A stretch of 64,000 bases of DNA from Streptomyces bauhiniae (GTDB lineage: Bacteria > Actinomycetota > Actinomycetes > Streptomycetales > Streptomycetaceae): the NCBI RefSeq assembly GCF_004784475.1, contig NZ_SRRT01000003.1, positions 186,001 through 250,000 of the forward strand, in the 5' to 3' direction. Positions 25,432 through 34,413 of this stretch are shown here, in pieces. The notes beneath the pieces were generated by a model. It saw only the letters and a program-made list of their open reading frames with translations, made no database searches and was not told where the DNA came from. Position 1 is the first letter of the stretch, and every line of letters starts with the position of its first letter. Position numbers and translations under genes: made by a program.

Positions 25432-25911
25432 ATGGGTGAGCAGCAGCAGGTGAAATTCCCGCAGGAGATCATCGACGAGTACGCGGCGCTCGGTGTGGAC
25501 CTGCCCGCGATGTTCTCCGCCGGTCACCTGGGGACGCGGATGGGCGTGCAGATCATCGAGGCGGCGCCGGAGCGGGTGGTCGGCACCATGCCGGTGGAGG
25601 GCAACACCCAGCCGTACGGCCTGCTGCACGGCGGTGCCTCGGCGGTGCTCGCCGAGACCCTGGGCTCGGTCGGCTCGATGCTGCACGGCGGCAGCTCCAA
25701 GGTCGCCGTCGGTGTCGACCTGAACTGCACCCACCACCGGGGCGTCCGCTCCGGCCTGGTCACCGGCGTCGCCACCCCGGTCCACCGGGGCCGCTCCACG
25801 GCGACGTACGAGATCGTCATCACCGACGAGCAGGACCGCCGCGTCTGCACGGCCCGGCTGACCTGCCTCCTGCGCGACCTCCCGGCGGGCGAGGCCCCGG
25901 CGAAGGACTGA
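25432..25911 (+). CDS. PaaI-type hotdog-fold thioesterase
   Basis: This 159-residue protein is a hotdog-fold acyl-CoA thioesterase of the PaaI/YbgC-like group. GLLHGGASAVLAETLGSVGS (residues 63-82) is the family active-site signature, with the catalytic acid probably Glu75 and H66-G67 forming the oxyanion turn; VGVDLNCTHHRGVRSG and GRSTATYEIVITDEQDRRVC complete the fold. The hydrolysed acyl-CoA is unknown and there are no phenylacetate-pathway genes nearby. ATG 25432 follows GGAGCCGGGC. A long terminator follows directly. Confidence 0.9.
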   Translation: MGEQQQVKFPQEIIDEYAALGVDLPAMFSAGHLGTRMGVQIIEAAPERVVGTMPVEGNTQPYGLLHGGASAVLAETLGSVGSMLHGGSSKVAVGVDLNCTHHRGVRSGLVTGVATPVHRGRSTATYEIVITDEQDRRVCTARLTCLLRDLPAGEAPAKD

Positions 25912-25922
25912 CGCTCCCCATT

Positions 25923-25973
25923 GCCCCGTCCCGTCCCACGCCGTAGCTTTCGGCGCATGGGACGGGGCGGGGC
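25923..25973 (+). terminator. Terminator after the thioesterase gene
   Basis: GCCCCGTCCCGTCCCA (25923-25938) pairs with TGGGACGGGGCGGGGC (25958-25973) with one G-T type mismatch, and CGCCG/CGGCG extends the stem inside. The structure starts 12 bases after the thioesterase stop. Confidence 0.8.
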
Positions 25974-26018
25974 ACTTCTCATCGCGCCCGGCGTTCTCAC
26001 TGTGCCCGGAGTCCGGCG

Positions 26019-26621
26019 GTGACCGGCATCGGCCCGCTGGAACCCGGCGAGGACACCTGGGCGCGCGAGCCCGCCGAGCCACGCCCGGCACCCCGCCCCT
26101 GGCAGCGCCGCACCCTACTGATTCCGGCCACCGCCTGCGCCGTACTGGCGGCCGGCGCCGCCCTCTGGGTCACCCGCCCGCGCCCGGCGCCCCCGCCCGA
26201 ACTCCCCTTTCCCGCACAGACGGTGACCGTGACCTTCCTGGCCGGCCGCACCACCGCACCCCACCGCCTCGCCTTCGACGTGCGGCTCACCGTGGAGTCC
26301 GGACCCCCGGTCACCGTGACCCGGGTGAGCCAGCCCTACGCCGGGATGTCGGCCGAATCCGAGCCCCGCGCCCCCTTCCGGACCGCACCCGGTTCCGCGC
26401 GGGTGATCACCGTGACCATGCGTGTCACGGAATGCGGAAGGGTGCCCAAAAACGCCGCACTGCCTTTCCTGGAAGTAACACTGCGTAATACGCGCGCAAT
26501 ACAAACCCAGAGTTTCATCCTCGGTCCGCGCTACACCCGATACCTCTCCCGCGCTCTCGGGGAAGCCTGTGGCGAAAGTGCGCCGTCATCACCAAAACCC
26601 CCGAGACGCCTGAACAGTTGA
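26019..26621 (+). CDS. Membrane-anchored hypothetical protein
   Basis: This 200-residue protein has a cytosolic Pro/Arg-rich N-terminus, a single transmembrane helix at about residues 32-51 (LLIPATACAVLAAGAALWVT) and an extracytoplasmic beta-rich domain. The latter ends ITVTMRVTECGRVPKNAALP followed by a FILGPRYTRYL segment, a pattern I associate with Streptomyces proteins labelled 'Tat pathway signal domain protein', though no twin-arginine motif is obvious here. Start GTG 26019 has no strong ribosome-binding site. The 3' half is less GC-rich than its neighbours. Function unknown. Confidence 0.65.
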   Translation: MTGIGPLEPGEDTWAREPAEPRPAPRPWQRRTLLIPATACAVLAAGAALWVTRPRPAPPPELPFPAQTVTVTFLAGRTTAPHRLAFDVRLTVESGPPVTVTRVSQPYAGMSAESEPRAPFRTAPGSARVITVTMRVTECGRVPKNAALPFLEVTLRNTRAIQTQSFILGPRYTRYLSRALGEACGESAPSSPKPPRRLNS

Positions 26622-26874
26622 GGGCAGGTGCTGCGCGTTCTCAGCATGTGGACAGGGCGAATCGGCTGGAATTCCGGCGTTCCCCCCAGGGCGTACCGCT
26701 CTGCATTACCTCGTGTCATAACAAGAGCGTCACAGCCTTGGTCAAGCTCTCCTCCACGTTCCCATCACACGCTTAGAGTCACGGCCAGTCACCGCGCCCC
26801 GGATTCACTTTTCGGCCAGGCGCGCGGCTCGACCGTTTCCATGGGGATGCGGTCGTCCAGGGAAAGGACTGATC

Positions 26875-28107
26875 GTGCGTCAACGTTCGCTCATCGCCAT
26901 CACCGCCGCGCTGTCCGCGGGAGCGCTCACCCTCACCGCCTGCGGCTCGCGCGACAGCGGCGACAACGGCTCCGACGCCAAGGGCGGCACCACCGTCACC
27001 ATCGGCATCGACGCCCCGCTGACCGGCGACCTGTCCGCGCTGGGCCTCGGCATCAAGAACTCGGTGGACCTCGCGGTCAAGACCGCGAACAAGAAGGAGT
27101 ACGTCAAGGGCGTCACCTTCAAGATCGACGCCAAGGACGACCAGGCCCAGCCCTCGTCCGGCCAGCAGAACTCCACCGCCTTCGTCACCGACAAGAGCGT
27201 CCTCGGTGTCGTCGGCCCGCTGAACTCCTCCGTCGCCGAGTCGATGCAGAAGGTCCTCGACGACGCCAAGCTGGCCCAGGTCTCCCCCGCCAACACCAAC
27301 CCGGCGCTGACCCAGGGCGTCAACTGGCAAAAGACCAAGGCCCGCACGTACAAGTCGTACTTCCGCACCGCGACCACGGACGCCATCCAGGGCCCGTTCG
27401 CCGCCCAGTACGTCTACAACAAGGCCAAGAAGACCAAGGTCTTCGTCATCGACGACAAGAAGACCTACGGCGCCGGTCTCGCCGCCACCTTCTCCGCCGA
27501 GTTCAAGAAGCTGGGCGGCAAGGTCGTCGGCACCGAGCACATCAACCCCGACACCAAGGACTTCTCCGCGGTCGCCACCAAGGTGAAGAACTCCGGTGCC
27601 GAGGTGGTCTACTACGGCGGCGAGTACCCGCAGGCCGGCCCGCTCAGCAAGCAGATCAAGGCGGCTGGCGCCAAGGTCCCGCTGGTCGGCGGCGACGGCA
27701 TCTACGCCGACGACTTCATCAAGCTCGGCGGCGCCTCCGCCACCGGCGACCTCGCCACCTCCGTCGGCGCCCCGGTGGAGACCCTCCCCTCCGCCAAGCA
27801 GTTCGTCGCGGACTACAAGGCCGAGGGCTACAAGGAGGCGTACGCGGCCTACGGCGGCTACTCCTACGACTCCGCCTGGTCGATCATCGAGGCCGTCAAG
27901 AAGGTCGTCGACGACAACGACGGCAAGCTGCCCTCCGACGCCCGCGCGCAGGTCACCGCCGCCCTCCAGAACGTCTCCTTCGACGGCGTGACCGGCAAGG
28001 TCTCCTTCGACGAGTACGGCGACGCCACCAACAAGCAGCTCACGGTCTACTCCGTCAAGGACGGGGCCTGGAAGGCCGTGGAGTCCGGCACCTACAACGG
28101 TTCCTGA
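26875..28107 (+). CDS. livK: Branched-chain amino acid ABC transporter substrate-binding lipoprotein
   Basis: This 410-residue periplasmic-binding-type lipoprotein has a signal sequence ending in the lipobox LTAC (Cys23), so it is anchored to the outer face of the membrane. The mature part has the Leu/Ile/Val-binding fold (VTIGIDAPLTGDLSALGLGI; ILGVVGPLNSSVAESMQ-like region; VVYYGGEYPQAGPL; AYAAYGGYSYDSAWSIIEAV). It delivers ligand to the LivHM-LivGF importer encoded next. GTG 26875 follows AAAGGA. A 13-pair hairpin lies between it and livH and probably keeps its expression above that of the other subunits. Ligand identity (Leu/Ile/Val or another amino acid) is inferred. Confidence 0.93.
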   Translation: MRQRSLIAITAALSAGALTLTACGSRDSGDNGSDAKGGTTVTIGIDAPLTGDLSALGLGIKNSVDLAVKTANKKEYVKGVTFKIDAKDDQAQPSSGQQNSTAFVTDKSVLGVVGPLNSSVAESMQKVLDDAKLAQVSPANTNPALTQGVNWQKTKARTYKSYFRTATTDAIQGPFAAQYVYNKAKKTKVFVIDDKKTYGAGLAATFSAEFKKLGGKVVGTEHINPDTKDFSAVATKVKNSGAEVVYYGGEYPQAGPLSKQIKAAGAKVPLVGGDGIYADDFIKLGGASATGDLATSVGAPVETLPSAKQFVADYKAEGYKEAYAAYGGYSYDSAWSIIEAVKKVVDDNDGKLPSDARAQVTAALQNVSFDGVTGKVSFDEYGDATNKQLTVYSVKDGAWKAVESGTYNGS

Positions 28108-28128
28108 CCCACCGCCGCACCAGCCGAG

Positions 28129-28161
28129 CCGCGCGGGGCGCTCAAGAGGCGCCCCGCGCGG
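28129..28161 (+). terminator. Intra-operon hairpin between livK and livH
   Basis: CCGCGCGGGGCGC (28129-28141) and GCGCCCCGCGCGG (28149-28161) form a perfect 13-pair GC stem with a seven-base loop, 21 bases after livK and 60 before livH. There is no T-tract, so partial termination or 3' protection of livK mRNA is more likely than a full stop. Confidence 0.75.
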
Positions 28162-28221
28162 ACTCGCATCCGGCCACTTCCGGCCACATCCGTCGCTTAT
28201 CCCACGCTCGGAGGACATGCG

Positions 28222-29154
<933 letters not shown>

Positions 29155-29159
29155 CACCG

Positions 29160-31001
29160 ATGACCACACAGACCACCGCACCCGGCACCCCGGAGACCCC
29201 GGACACCGCGGGCTCCAACGCCGCCGCCACCACCGGCCTGATCGGCCTGCCGGCCACCCTCGGCCGGGCCCTGGCCACCGGCGGCGGCGCCCTCGCCGTC
29301 GTCTCCGCCTTCCTCGCCTGGACCTGGACCTCCGAGTTCCCCGGCGACCTCACCGTCTACGGCTACCCCGGCGGCCTCCAGGTCCTCGTCCTCATCGGCG
29401 GCCTGCTCACCACCCTGTTCGGCCTCGCCTCCTACGGCGTCAAGGGCCTGAAGCTCCTCACCCCCGGCAACGCCGACAGCGCCCTCAAGCTCGCCGCGCT
29501 CGGCACCTTCGCCACCGCCTGGTACACCGTCCTCGCGATCAGCGTCGAACTCGGCGGCGTCGTCAACCTCGAACCCGGCGGCTACCTCGTCGCCCTCGCC
29601 ACCCTGGCCGCCCTGCTCGGCGCCCTCGCGCTGCCCTATCAGCGGCCCGAGCCCGACCCGGTGGACCCCGACGACACCGGCTGGGAAGCCTTCCGGCACC
29701 GCGCCCGGCAGAACTGGCAGAACTTCAAGGCCGCCTTCGCCGCCGCATCCCCCGCCCCCGGCCGCGCCCTGCCCGCCTGGGCGGAGATCCTCGTCATCAC
29801 CGGCGTCATGGCCTTCGGCCTGCTCGTCTTCACCTACGGCATCGGCACCGAGTACGACGAACTGTTCATCGGCTTCCTCATCACCGCCGGCTTCGGCTTC
29901 GCCGCACTCGCCAAGGCCGGACTCGTGGCCCGGATCTCGGCGATCACCACGCGGCACCGCACCGTCACCATGACCGGCGCCTTCGTCGCCGCGGCCGCCT
30001 TCCCCTTCACCCAGTCCGACGACCAGTACGCCACCATCGGCGTCTACATCCTCATCTTCGCCACCGTCGCCCTGGGCCTGAACATCGTCGTCGGCCTCGC
30101 CGGCCTGCTCGACCTCGGCTACGTCGCGTTCCTCGGCGTCGGCGCCTACACCGCCGCCCTCGTCTCCGGCTCGCCCTCCTCGCCGCTGCACGTGCACTGG
30201 CCCTTCTGGGCCTCCGCCCTGCTCGGCGCCGTCGTCGCCATGATCTTCGGCGTCCTCATCGGCGCCCCGACCCTGCGGCTGCGCGGCGACTACCTCGCCA
30301 TCGTCACCCTCGGCTTCGGCGAGATCTTCCGCATCACCGTCCTCAACATGGACGGCACCTCCGGACCCGACGTCACCAACGGCTCCAACGGCATCTCCTC
30401 CGTCCCCAACCTGAACATCCTCGGCTTCGACTTCGGCCAGGAACACCAGTTGTTCGGCGCCACCATCGGCCGGTTCGCCAACTACTTCCTGCTGATGCTC
30501 CTCATCACCCTCGTCGTGGTCGTCGTCTTCCGGCGCAGCAGCGACTCCCGCATCGGCCGCGCCTGGATCGCCATCCGCGAGGACGAGACCGCCGCGCTCG
30601 CCATGGGCATCAACGGCTTCCGGGTCAAGCTCATCGCCTTCGCCCTCGGCGCCGCCCTCGCCGGACTCGCCGGCTCCGTCCAGGCCCACGTCACCTACAC
30701 CGTGACCCCGGAGCAGTACCAGTTCGCCCACGTCGTCCCGCCCAACTCGGCCTTCCTGCTGGCCGCCGTCGTCCTCGGCGGCATGGGCACCATCTCCGGA
30801 CCCCTCGTCGGCGCCTCGCTGCTCTACCTGATCCCGGCCAAGCTCCAGTTCATGGGCGAATACCAGCTCTTCGCCTTCGGCGTCGCGCTCGTCCTGCTCA
30901 TGCGCTTCCGCCCCGAGGGCCTCATCCCCAACCGGCGCCGCCAACTCGAGTTCCACGAGGACGCCGCCGCGCCCGCCGTCCTCAGCAAGGCAGGGGCCTG
31001 A
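29160..31001 (+). CDS. livM: Branched-chain amino acid ABC permease LivM, N-terminally extended
   Basis: This 613-residue permease is much longer than the usual LivM (about 320-430). The C-terminal part (about 280-595) is a normal LivM core: YILIFATVALGLNIVVGLAG, LLDLGYVAFLGVGAYTAAL, GDYLAIVTLGFGEIFRI and GRAWIAIREDETAALAMGIN. The first about 280 residues add four helices (about 35-160), an acidic-basic cytosolic linker (PVDPDDTGWEAFRHRARQN near 170-190) and two to three more helices. The ATG at 29160 is five bases after livH, and there is no internal start that would give a short LivM, so the extension is real. Its role is unknown. Confidence 0.93.
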   Translation: MTTQTTAPGTPETPDTAGSNAAATTGLIGLPATLGRALATGGGALAVVSAFLAWTWTSEFPGDLTVYGYPGGLQVLVLIGGLLTTLFGLASYGVKGLKLLTPGNADSALKLAALGTFATAWYTVLAISVELGGVVNLEPGGYLVALATLAALLGALALPYQRPEPDPVDPDDTGWEAFRHRARQNWQNFKAAFAAASPAPGRALPAWAEILVITGVMAFGLLVFTYGIGTEYDELFIGFLITAGFGFAALAKAGLVARISAITTRHRTVTMTGAFVAAAAFPFTQSDDQYATIGVYILIFATVALGLNIVVGLAGLLDLGYVAFLGVGAYTAALVSGSPSSPLHVHWPFWASALLGAVVAMIFGVLIGAPTLRLRGDYLAIVTLGFGEIFRITVLNMDGTSGPDVTNGSNGISSVPNLNILGFDFGQEHQLFGATIGRFANYFLLMLLITLVVVVVFRRSSDSRIGRAWIAIREDETAALAMGINGFRVKLIAFALGAALAGLAGSVQAHVTYTVTPEQYQFAHVVPPNSAFLLAAVVLGGMGTISGPLVGASLLYLIPAKLQFMGEYQLFAFGVALVLLMRFRPEGLIPNRRRQLEFHEDAAAPAVLSKAGA

Positions 31002-31006
31002 CCACC

Positions 31007-31915
31007 ATGACCACCGACACCACCACCCAGGACACCGCACCCGGCACCACCCCCGGCGAGACGGTCCTCGACGCCCGCGGCGTCACCATGCGCTTCGGCG
31101 GTCTCACCGCCGTCCGCGACGTCGACCTCACCGTCAACAGCGGCGAGATCGTCGGCCTCATCGGCCCCAACGGCGCCGGAAAGACCACCTTCTTCAACTG
31201 CCTCACCGGTCTCTACATCCCCACCGAGGGCGAGGTCCGCTACAAGGGCACCGTCCTGCCGCCCAAGTCCTTCAAGGTCACCGCGGCCGGCATCGCCCGT
31301 ACCTTCCAGAACATCCGGCTCTTCGCCAACATGACCGTCCTGGAGAACGTGCTCGTCGGCCGCCACACCCGCACCAAGGAAGGGCTCTGGTCCGCCCTGC
31401 TGCGCGGCCCCGGCTTCCACAAGGCCGAAGCCGCCTCCCGCGCCCGCGCCATGGAACTCCTCGCCTTCGTCGGCCTGGACGCCAAGGCCGAGCACCTCGC
31501 CCGCAACCTCCCCTACGGCGAGCAGCGCAAGCTGGAGATCGCCCGCGCGCTGGCCAGCGAGCCCGGCCTGCTCCTGCTGGACGAGCCCACCGCGGGCATG
31601 AACCCGCAGGAGACCCGCGCCACCGAGGAACTGGTCTTCGCCATCCGCGACCAGGGCATCGCCGTCCTCGTCATCGAGCACGACATGCGCTTCATCTTCA
31701 ACCTCTGCGACCGCGTCGCCGTCCTCGTCCAGGGCCAGAAGCTGATCGAGGGCGACAGCGCCACCGTCCAGGGCGACGAACGCGTCGTCGCCGCCTACCT
31801 CGGTGAACCCTACGAGGACGCCCCCGGCGGCGAGGAGGCCGCCGAGGTCGAGGCGGCCGAGGCACAGGCCGGGACCACGAAGGACACCGCGCCCGGCAAG
31901 GAGAACGAGCGATGA
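31007..31915 (+). CDS. livG: ABC transporter ATP-binding protein LivG
   Basis: This 302-residue ATPase has Walker A GPNGAGKTTF near residue 49, Q-loop FQNIRLFANMTVLENVLVG, signature NLPYGEQRKLEIARALASEP and Walker B LLLLDEPTAGMNP, followed by the H-loop VIEHDMRFIF. These are LivG-type features. The acidic Glu/Ala-rich tail (about 265-302) is an addition. The start is ATG 31007, five bases after livM; the stop overlaps livF by four bases (ATGA). Confidence 0.95.
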   Translation: MTTDTTTQDTAPGTTPGETVLDARGVTMRFGGLTAVRDVDLTVNSGEIVGLIGPNGAGKTTFFNCLTGLYIPTEGEVRYKGTVLPPKSFKVTAAGIARTFQNIRLFANMTVLENVLVGRHTRTKEGLWSALLRGPGFHKAEAASRARAMELLAFVGLDAKAEHLARNLPYGEQRKLEIARALASEPGLLLLDEPTAGMNPQETRATEELVFAIRDQGIAVLVIEHDMRFIFNLCDRVAVLVQGQKLIEGDSATVQGDERVVAAYLGEPYEDAPGGEEAAEVEAAEAQAGTTKDTAPGKENER

Positions 31916-32628
31916 CCGCACTGCTCGAAGTCGAGGACCTGCGGGTCGCCTACGGCAAGATCGAGGCCGTCAAGGGCATCTCGTTCAAGGTCGAGGCCGG
32001 CCAGGTCGTCACCCTCATCGGCACCAACGGCGCGGGCAAGACCACCACGCTGCGCACCCTGTCCGGGCTGCTCAAGCCGGTCGGCGGGCAGATCCGCTTC
32101 AACGGCAGGTCGCTGAAGAAGGTCCCCGCCCACCAGGTGGTCTCCCTCGGGCTCGCCCACTCCCCCGAGGGGCGGCACATCTTCCCGCGCATGACCATCG
32201 AGGACAACCTGCGCCTCGGGGCCTTCCTGCGCAACGACAAGCCGGGCATCGAGAAGGACATCCAGCGCGCCTACGACCTCTTCCCCATCCTCGGGGAGCG
32301 GCGGAAGCAGGCCGCGGGCACCCTCTCCGGCGGTGAGCAGCAGATGCTCGCCATGGGGCGGGCGCTGATGTCCCAGCCGCAGCTCCTCATGCTGGACGAG
32401 CCGTCCATGGGCCTCTCGCCCATCATGATGCAGAAGATCATGGCGACGATCGCCGAGCTGAAGGCGAGCGGTACGACGATCCTGCTGGTCGAGCAGAACG
32501 CCCAGGCGGCGCTCTCGCTCGCGGACCAGGGGCATGTCATGGAGGTCGGCAGCATCGTGCTCTCCGGCACCGGGCGGGACCTGCTCACCGACGAGTCGGT
32601 GCGCAAGGCGTACCTCGGCGAGGACTGA
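31912..32628 (+). CDS. livF: ABC transporter ATP-binding protein LivF
   Basis: This 238-residue ATPase is the second nucleotide-binding subunit of the importer. Walker A GTNGAGKTTT, LSGGEQQMLAMGRALMSQP and LLMLDEPSMGLSPIMMQ are the LivF-type motifs, and LAHSPEGRHIFPRMTIEDNL is the Q-loop region. It starts within the livG stop (ATGA) and is followed by a hairpin terminator at 32641-32678. Confidence 0.95.
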   Translation: MTALLEVEDLRVAYGKIEAVKGISFKVEAGQVVTLIGTNGAGKTTTLRTLSGLLKPVGGQIRFNGRSLKKVPAHQVVSLGLAHSPEGRHIFPRMTIEDNLRLGAFLRNDKPGIEKDIQRAYDLFPILGERRKQAAGTLSGGEQQMLAMGRALMSQPQLLMLDEPSMGLSPIMMQKIMATIAELKASGTTILLVEQNAQAALSLADQGHVMEVGSIVLSGTGRDLLTDESVRKAYLGED

Positions 32629-32640
32629 GCAGGGTACGAA

Positions 32641-32678
32641 GAGGCCCGCGTCCCTCCGGCTCAGGGGGCGCGGGCCTC
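32641..32678. terminator. Terminator between livF and the ANTAR regulator gene
   Basis: GAGGCCCGCG (32641-32650) pairs perfectly with CGCGGGCCTC (32669-32678), and the inner CCCT/AGGG adds pairs. It lies between two convergent genes and can serve both. Confidence 0.85.
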
Positions 32679-32692
32679 TCGTCGTTCTGCCG

Positions 32693-33349
32693 CTAGTTCT
32701 TCTTGGCCGACTTCTTCTCCTGGTCGTCGGAGATGACCGCCTCCGCGACCTGCTGCATCGACAGGCGGCGGTCCATCGAGGTCTTCTGAATCCAGCGGAA
32801 CGCGGCGGGCTCGCTCAGGCCGTACTCCGTCTGCAGGATCGACTTCGCGCGGTCGACCAGCTTGCGGGTCTCCAGGCGCTGGCTGAGGTCGGCGACCTCC
32901 TGCTCGAGCTGCTTCAGCTCGGTGAAGCGGGAGACGGCCATCTCGATCGCCGGGACCACGTCGGTCTTGCTGAACGGCTTCACCAGGTACGCCATCGCGC
33001 CGGCGTCGCGGGCCCGCTCCACGAGGTCGCGCTGCGAGAAGGCGGTGAGCATCAGGACCGGGGCGATGGACTCCTCGGCGATCTTCTCGGCCGCCGAGAT
33101 GCCGTCCATCTTCGGCATCTTCACGTCCAGGATGACCAGGTCCGGCTTGTGCTCACGGGCCAGTTCCACGGCCTGCTCGCCGTCCCCGGCCTCACCGACC
33201 ACCGTGTACCCCTCCTCCTCCAGCATCTCCTTGAGGTCGAGCCGGATCAGCGCCTCGTCCTCGGCGATGACGACCCGGGTCGTCAACGGGGGCACATGCG
33301 ACTTGTCGTCATCGGACACGTCTGCGGGCTGGGGCGACTCGGGGGTCAC
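32693..33349 (-). CDS. pdtaR: ANTAR-domain response regulator (PdtaR type)
   Basis: This 218-residue response regulator has an N-terminal receiver domain (about 24-140; acidic pair IAEDEALIRLDL, phospho-acceptor Asp in LVILDVKMPKMDG, Lys in YLVKPFSK), a short coiled coil (LKQLEQEVADLSQRLETRK) and a C-terminal ANTAR RNA-binding domain (about 155-205: LVDRAKSILQTEYGLSEPAA, FRWIQKTSMDRRLSMQQVAE). ANTAR proteins bind paired RNA hairpins and prevent transcription termination. It resembles Mycobacterium PdtaR (Rv1626). No partner kinase is encoded nearby. GTG 33349 has AGGAG upstream. Confidence 0.92.
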   Translation of the reverse strand: MTPESPQPADVSDDDKSHVPPLTTRVVIAEDEALIRLDLKEMLEEEGYTVVGEAGDGEQAVELAREHKPDLVILDVKMPKMDGISAAEKIAEESIAPVLMLTAFSQRDLVERARDAGAMAYLVKPFSKTDVVPAIEMAVSRFTELKQLEQEVADLSQRLETRKLVDRAKSILQTEYGLSEPAAFRWIQKTSMDRRLSMQQVAEAVISDDQEKKSAKKN

Positions 33350-33427
33350 GGGGGCTCCTATGTACGGGCCGGACAGGTGCTGCTGTCTATGCAGCCTACC
33401 TAGCGGCGGCCCGGCGCGGTGACCCGG

Positions 33428-33433
33428 TATGCT
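33428..33433 (+). promoter_or_regulatory. Probable -10 element of the tRNA-Leu gene
   Basis: TATGCT lies 18 bases before the first base of the mature tRNA, a reasonable distance for transcription starting near 33441 with a short 5' leader. No good -35 hexamer is present at 17-18 bases. Confidence 0.5.
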
Positions 33434-33450
33434 TCCGAGCAGCCAGTCCC

Positions 33451-33533
33451 GCCGGGTTGGTGGAATGGCATACACGGATGTCTCAAACACATCTGCCCGA
33501 AAGGGCTTGCGGGTTCGAGTCCCGCACCCGGCA
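33451..33533 (+). tRNA. tRNA-Leu (anticodon CAA)
   Basis: This 83-base gene folds as a class II tRNA. The acceptor GCCGGGT pairs with ACCCGGC and the discriminator base is A. The anticodon arm GATGT-CTCAAAC-ACATC carries CAA, reading UUG. A long variable arm (TGCCCGAAAGGGCTT) and a GCGGG-TTCGAGT-CCCGC T-arm are present. The CCA is not encoded. It is not the bldA (UAA) tRNA. Confidence 0.95.
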
Positions 33534-33545
33534 CTCTGCTGACAT

Positions 33546-33583
33546 AAAGCGGAGGATCACGTTCGCGTGGTCCTCCGCTTTTT
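33546..33583 (+). terminator. Terminator of the tRNA-Leu gene
   Basis: AAAGCGGAGGATCACG and CGTGGTCCTCCGCTTT form a 16-position stem with one wobble and a TTCG tetraloop, followed by TTTTT. It begins 13 bases after the tRNA, the clearest intrinsic terminator in the window. Confidence 0.93.
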
Positions 33584-33621
33584 GCTGCGTGGCGTCATGC
33601 CCAATCACACAGGGTGGCCGC

Positions 33622-34410
33622 ATGAACGCTCATGGCACTAAGGTGCGAAACAAGGCCGTCACCCTGCTGCGCGACGGCGTGAAGAACGCCGATGTCGCCC
33701 GCAAGCTCGCCGTTCCGCTGGGGACCGTCGGCTACTGGAAGCACATGGACCGAGCGAAACGCGGCGAGTGCCCCGGGCGCCCCCATACCGCGTGTCCCCG
33801 ATGCGACGGACGGCAGCTCGCCGAGGCGCCGTACAGCTACCTGCTCGGCCTCTATTTCGGCGACGGCCACATCAGCCACTACTCCGCGCACCGCGTACCC
33901 AACCTGATGATCACCTGTGCCGAGTCATGGCCTGGGCTCATGGACGACTGCGAGACGGCCATGCGCGCGGTGTTCCCTGAGAACTCTGTCTGCCGCGTCC
34001 GCAGGAGTGGCTGCCGCAATGTGAAGGTGTACTCGAAGCACTTGCACTGCCTCTTCCCGCAACACGGCCCCGGCAGGAAGCACGAGCGCCGGATCGTCCT
34101 CGAACCCTGGCAGCAAGCCATCGTCGACGCTCACCCCTGGGAGTTCGTCCGCGGCCTCGTCCACTCCGACGGGTGTCGCATCACGAACTGGACGACACGG
34201 ATGGTCGGCGGTGAGCGCAAGCGCTACGAGTACCCCAGGTACTTCTTCACCAATGTCTCCGACGACATCCGGCGCCTCTACACCGACACCCTCGACACTC
34301 TCGGCATCGAGTGGACCCACTGCACCAGGCACGGCAACCCGTACAACATCTCCGTCGCCCGTAAAGCCTCCGTAGCTCTCATGGACGCCCACGTGGGTGC
34401 GAAGTACTGA
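33622..34410 (+). CDS. Helix-turn-helix plus two-motif LAGLIDADG homing-endonuclease-like protein
   Basis: This 262-residue protein starts with a helix-turn-helix-like segment (about 10-40: AVTLLRDGVKNADVARKLAV, PLGTVGYWKH) and a small Cys cluster (C50, C58, C61). It then carries two LAGLIDADG-like motifs, YLLGLYFGDG at 73-82 and FVRGLVHSDG at 175-184, both keeping the catalytic acidic residue (D81, D183), about 100 residues apart as in monomeric two-repeat endonucleases. It is free-standing, not in an intron or intein. Its GC content is visibly below that of its neighbours. It lies just behind the tRNA-Leu terminator and ends three bases before the convergent pyk stop. It may be an active or domesticated homing endonuclease or a regulator built on that fold. 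Confidence 0.8.
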   Translation: MNAHGTKVRNKAVTLLRDGVKNADVARKLAVPLGTVGYWKHMDRAKRGECPGRPHTACPRCDGRQLAEAPYSYLLGLYFGDGHISHYSAHRVPNLMITCAESWPGLMDDCETAMRAVFPENSVCRVRRSGCRNVKVYSKHLHCLFPQHGPGRKHERRIVLEPWQQAIVDAHPWEFVRGLVHSDGCRITNWTTRMVGGERKRYEYPRYFFTNVSDDIRRLYTDTLDTLGIEWTHCTRHGNPYNISVARKASVALMDAHVGAKY

Positions 34411-34413
34411 GCC

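Noticed and set aside
25432..25911. Phenylacetate catabolism from the PaaI-type thioesterase
   Set aside because: No other paa gene is in the window, and PaaI-like hotdog proteins occur widely without that pathway.
22930..26091. Long minus-strand open frame across the YdeP-type oxidoreductase and thioesterase genes
   Set aside because: It has no domain motif and an Ala/Gly/His-rich composition. The plus-strand genes have ribosome-binding sites and family motifs.
33457..33621. Reading frame continuous from inside the tRNA-Leu gene into the LAGLIDADG gene
   Set aside because: It would require translating the tRNA and its terminator; the ATG at 33622 is the natural start.
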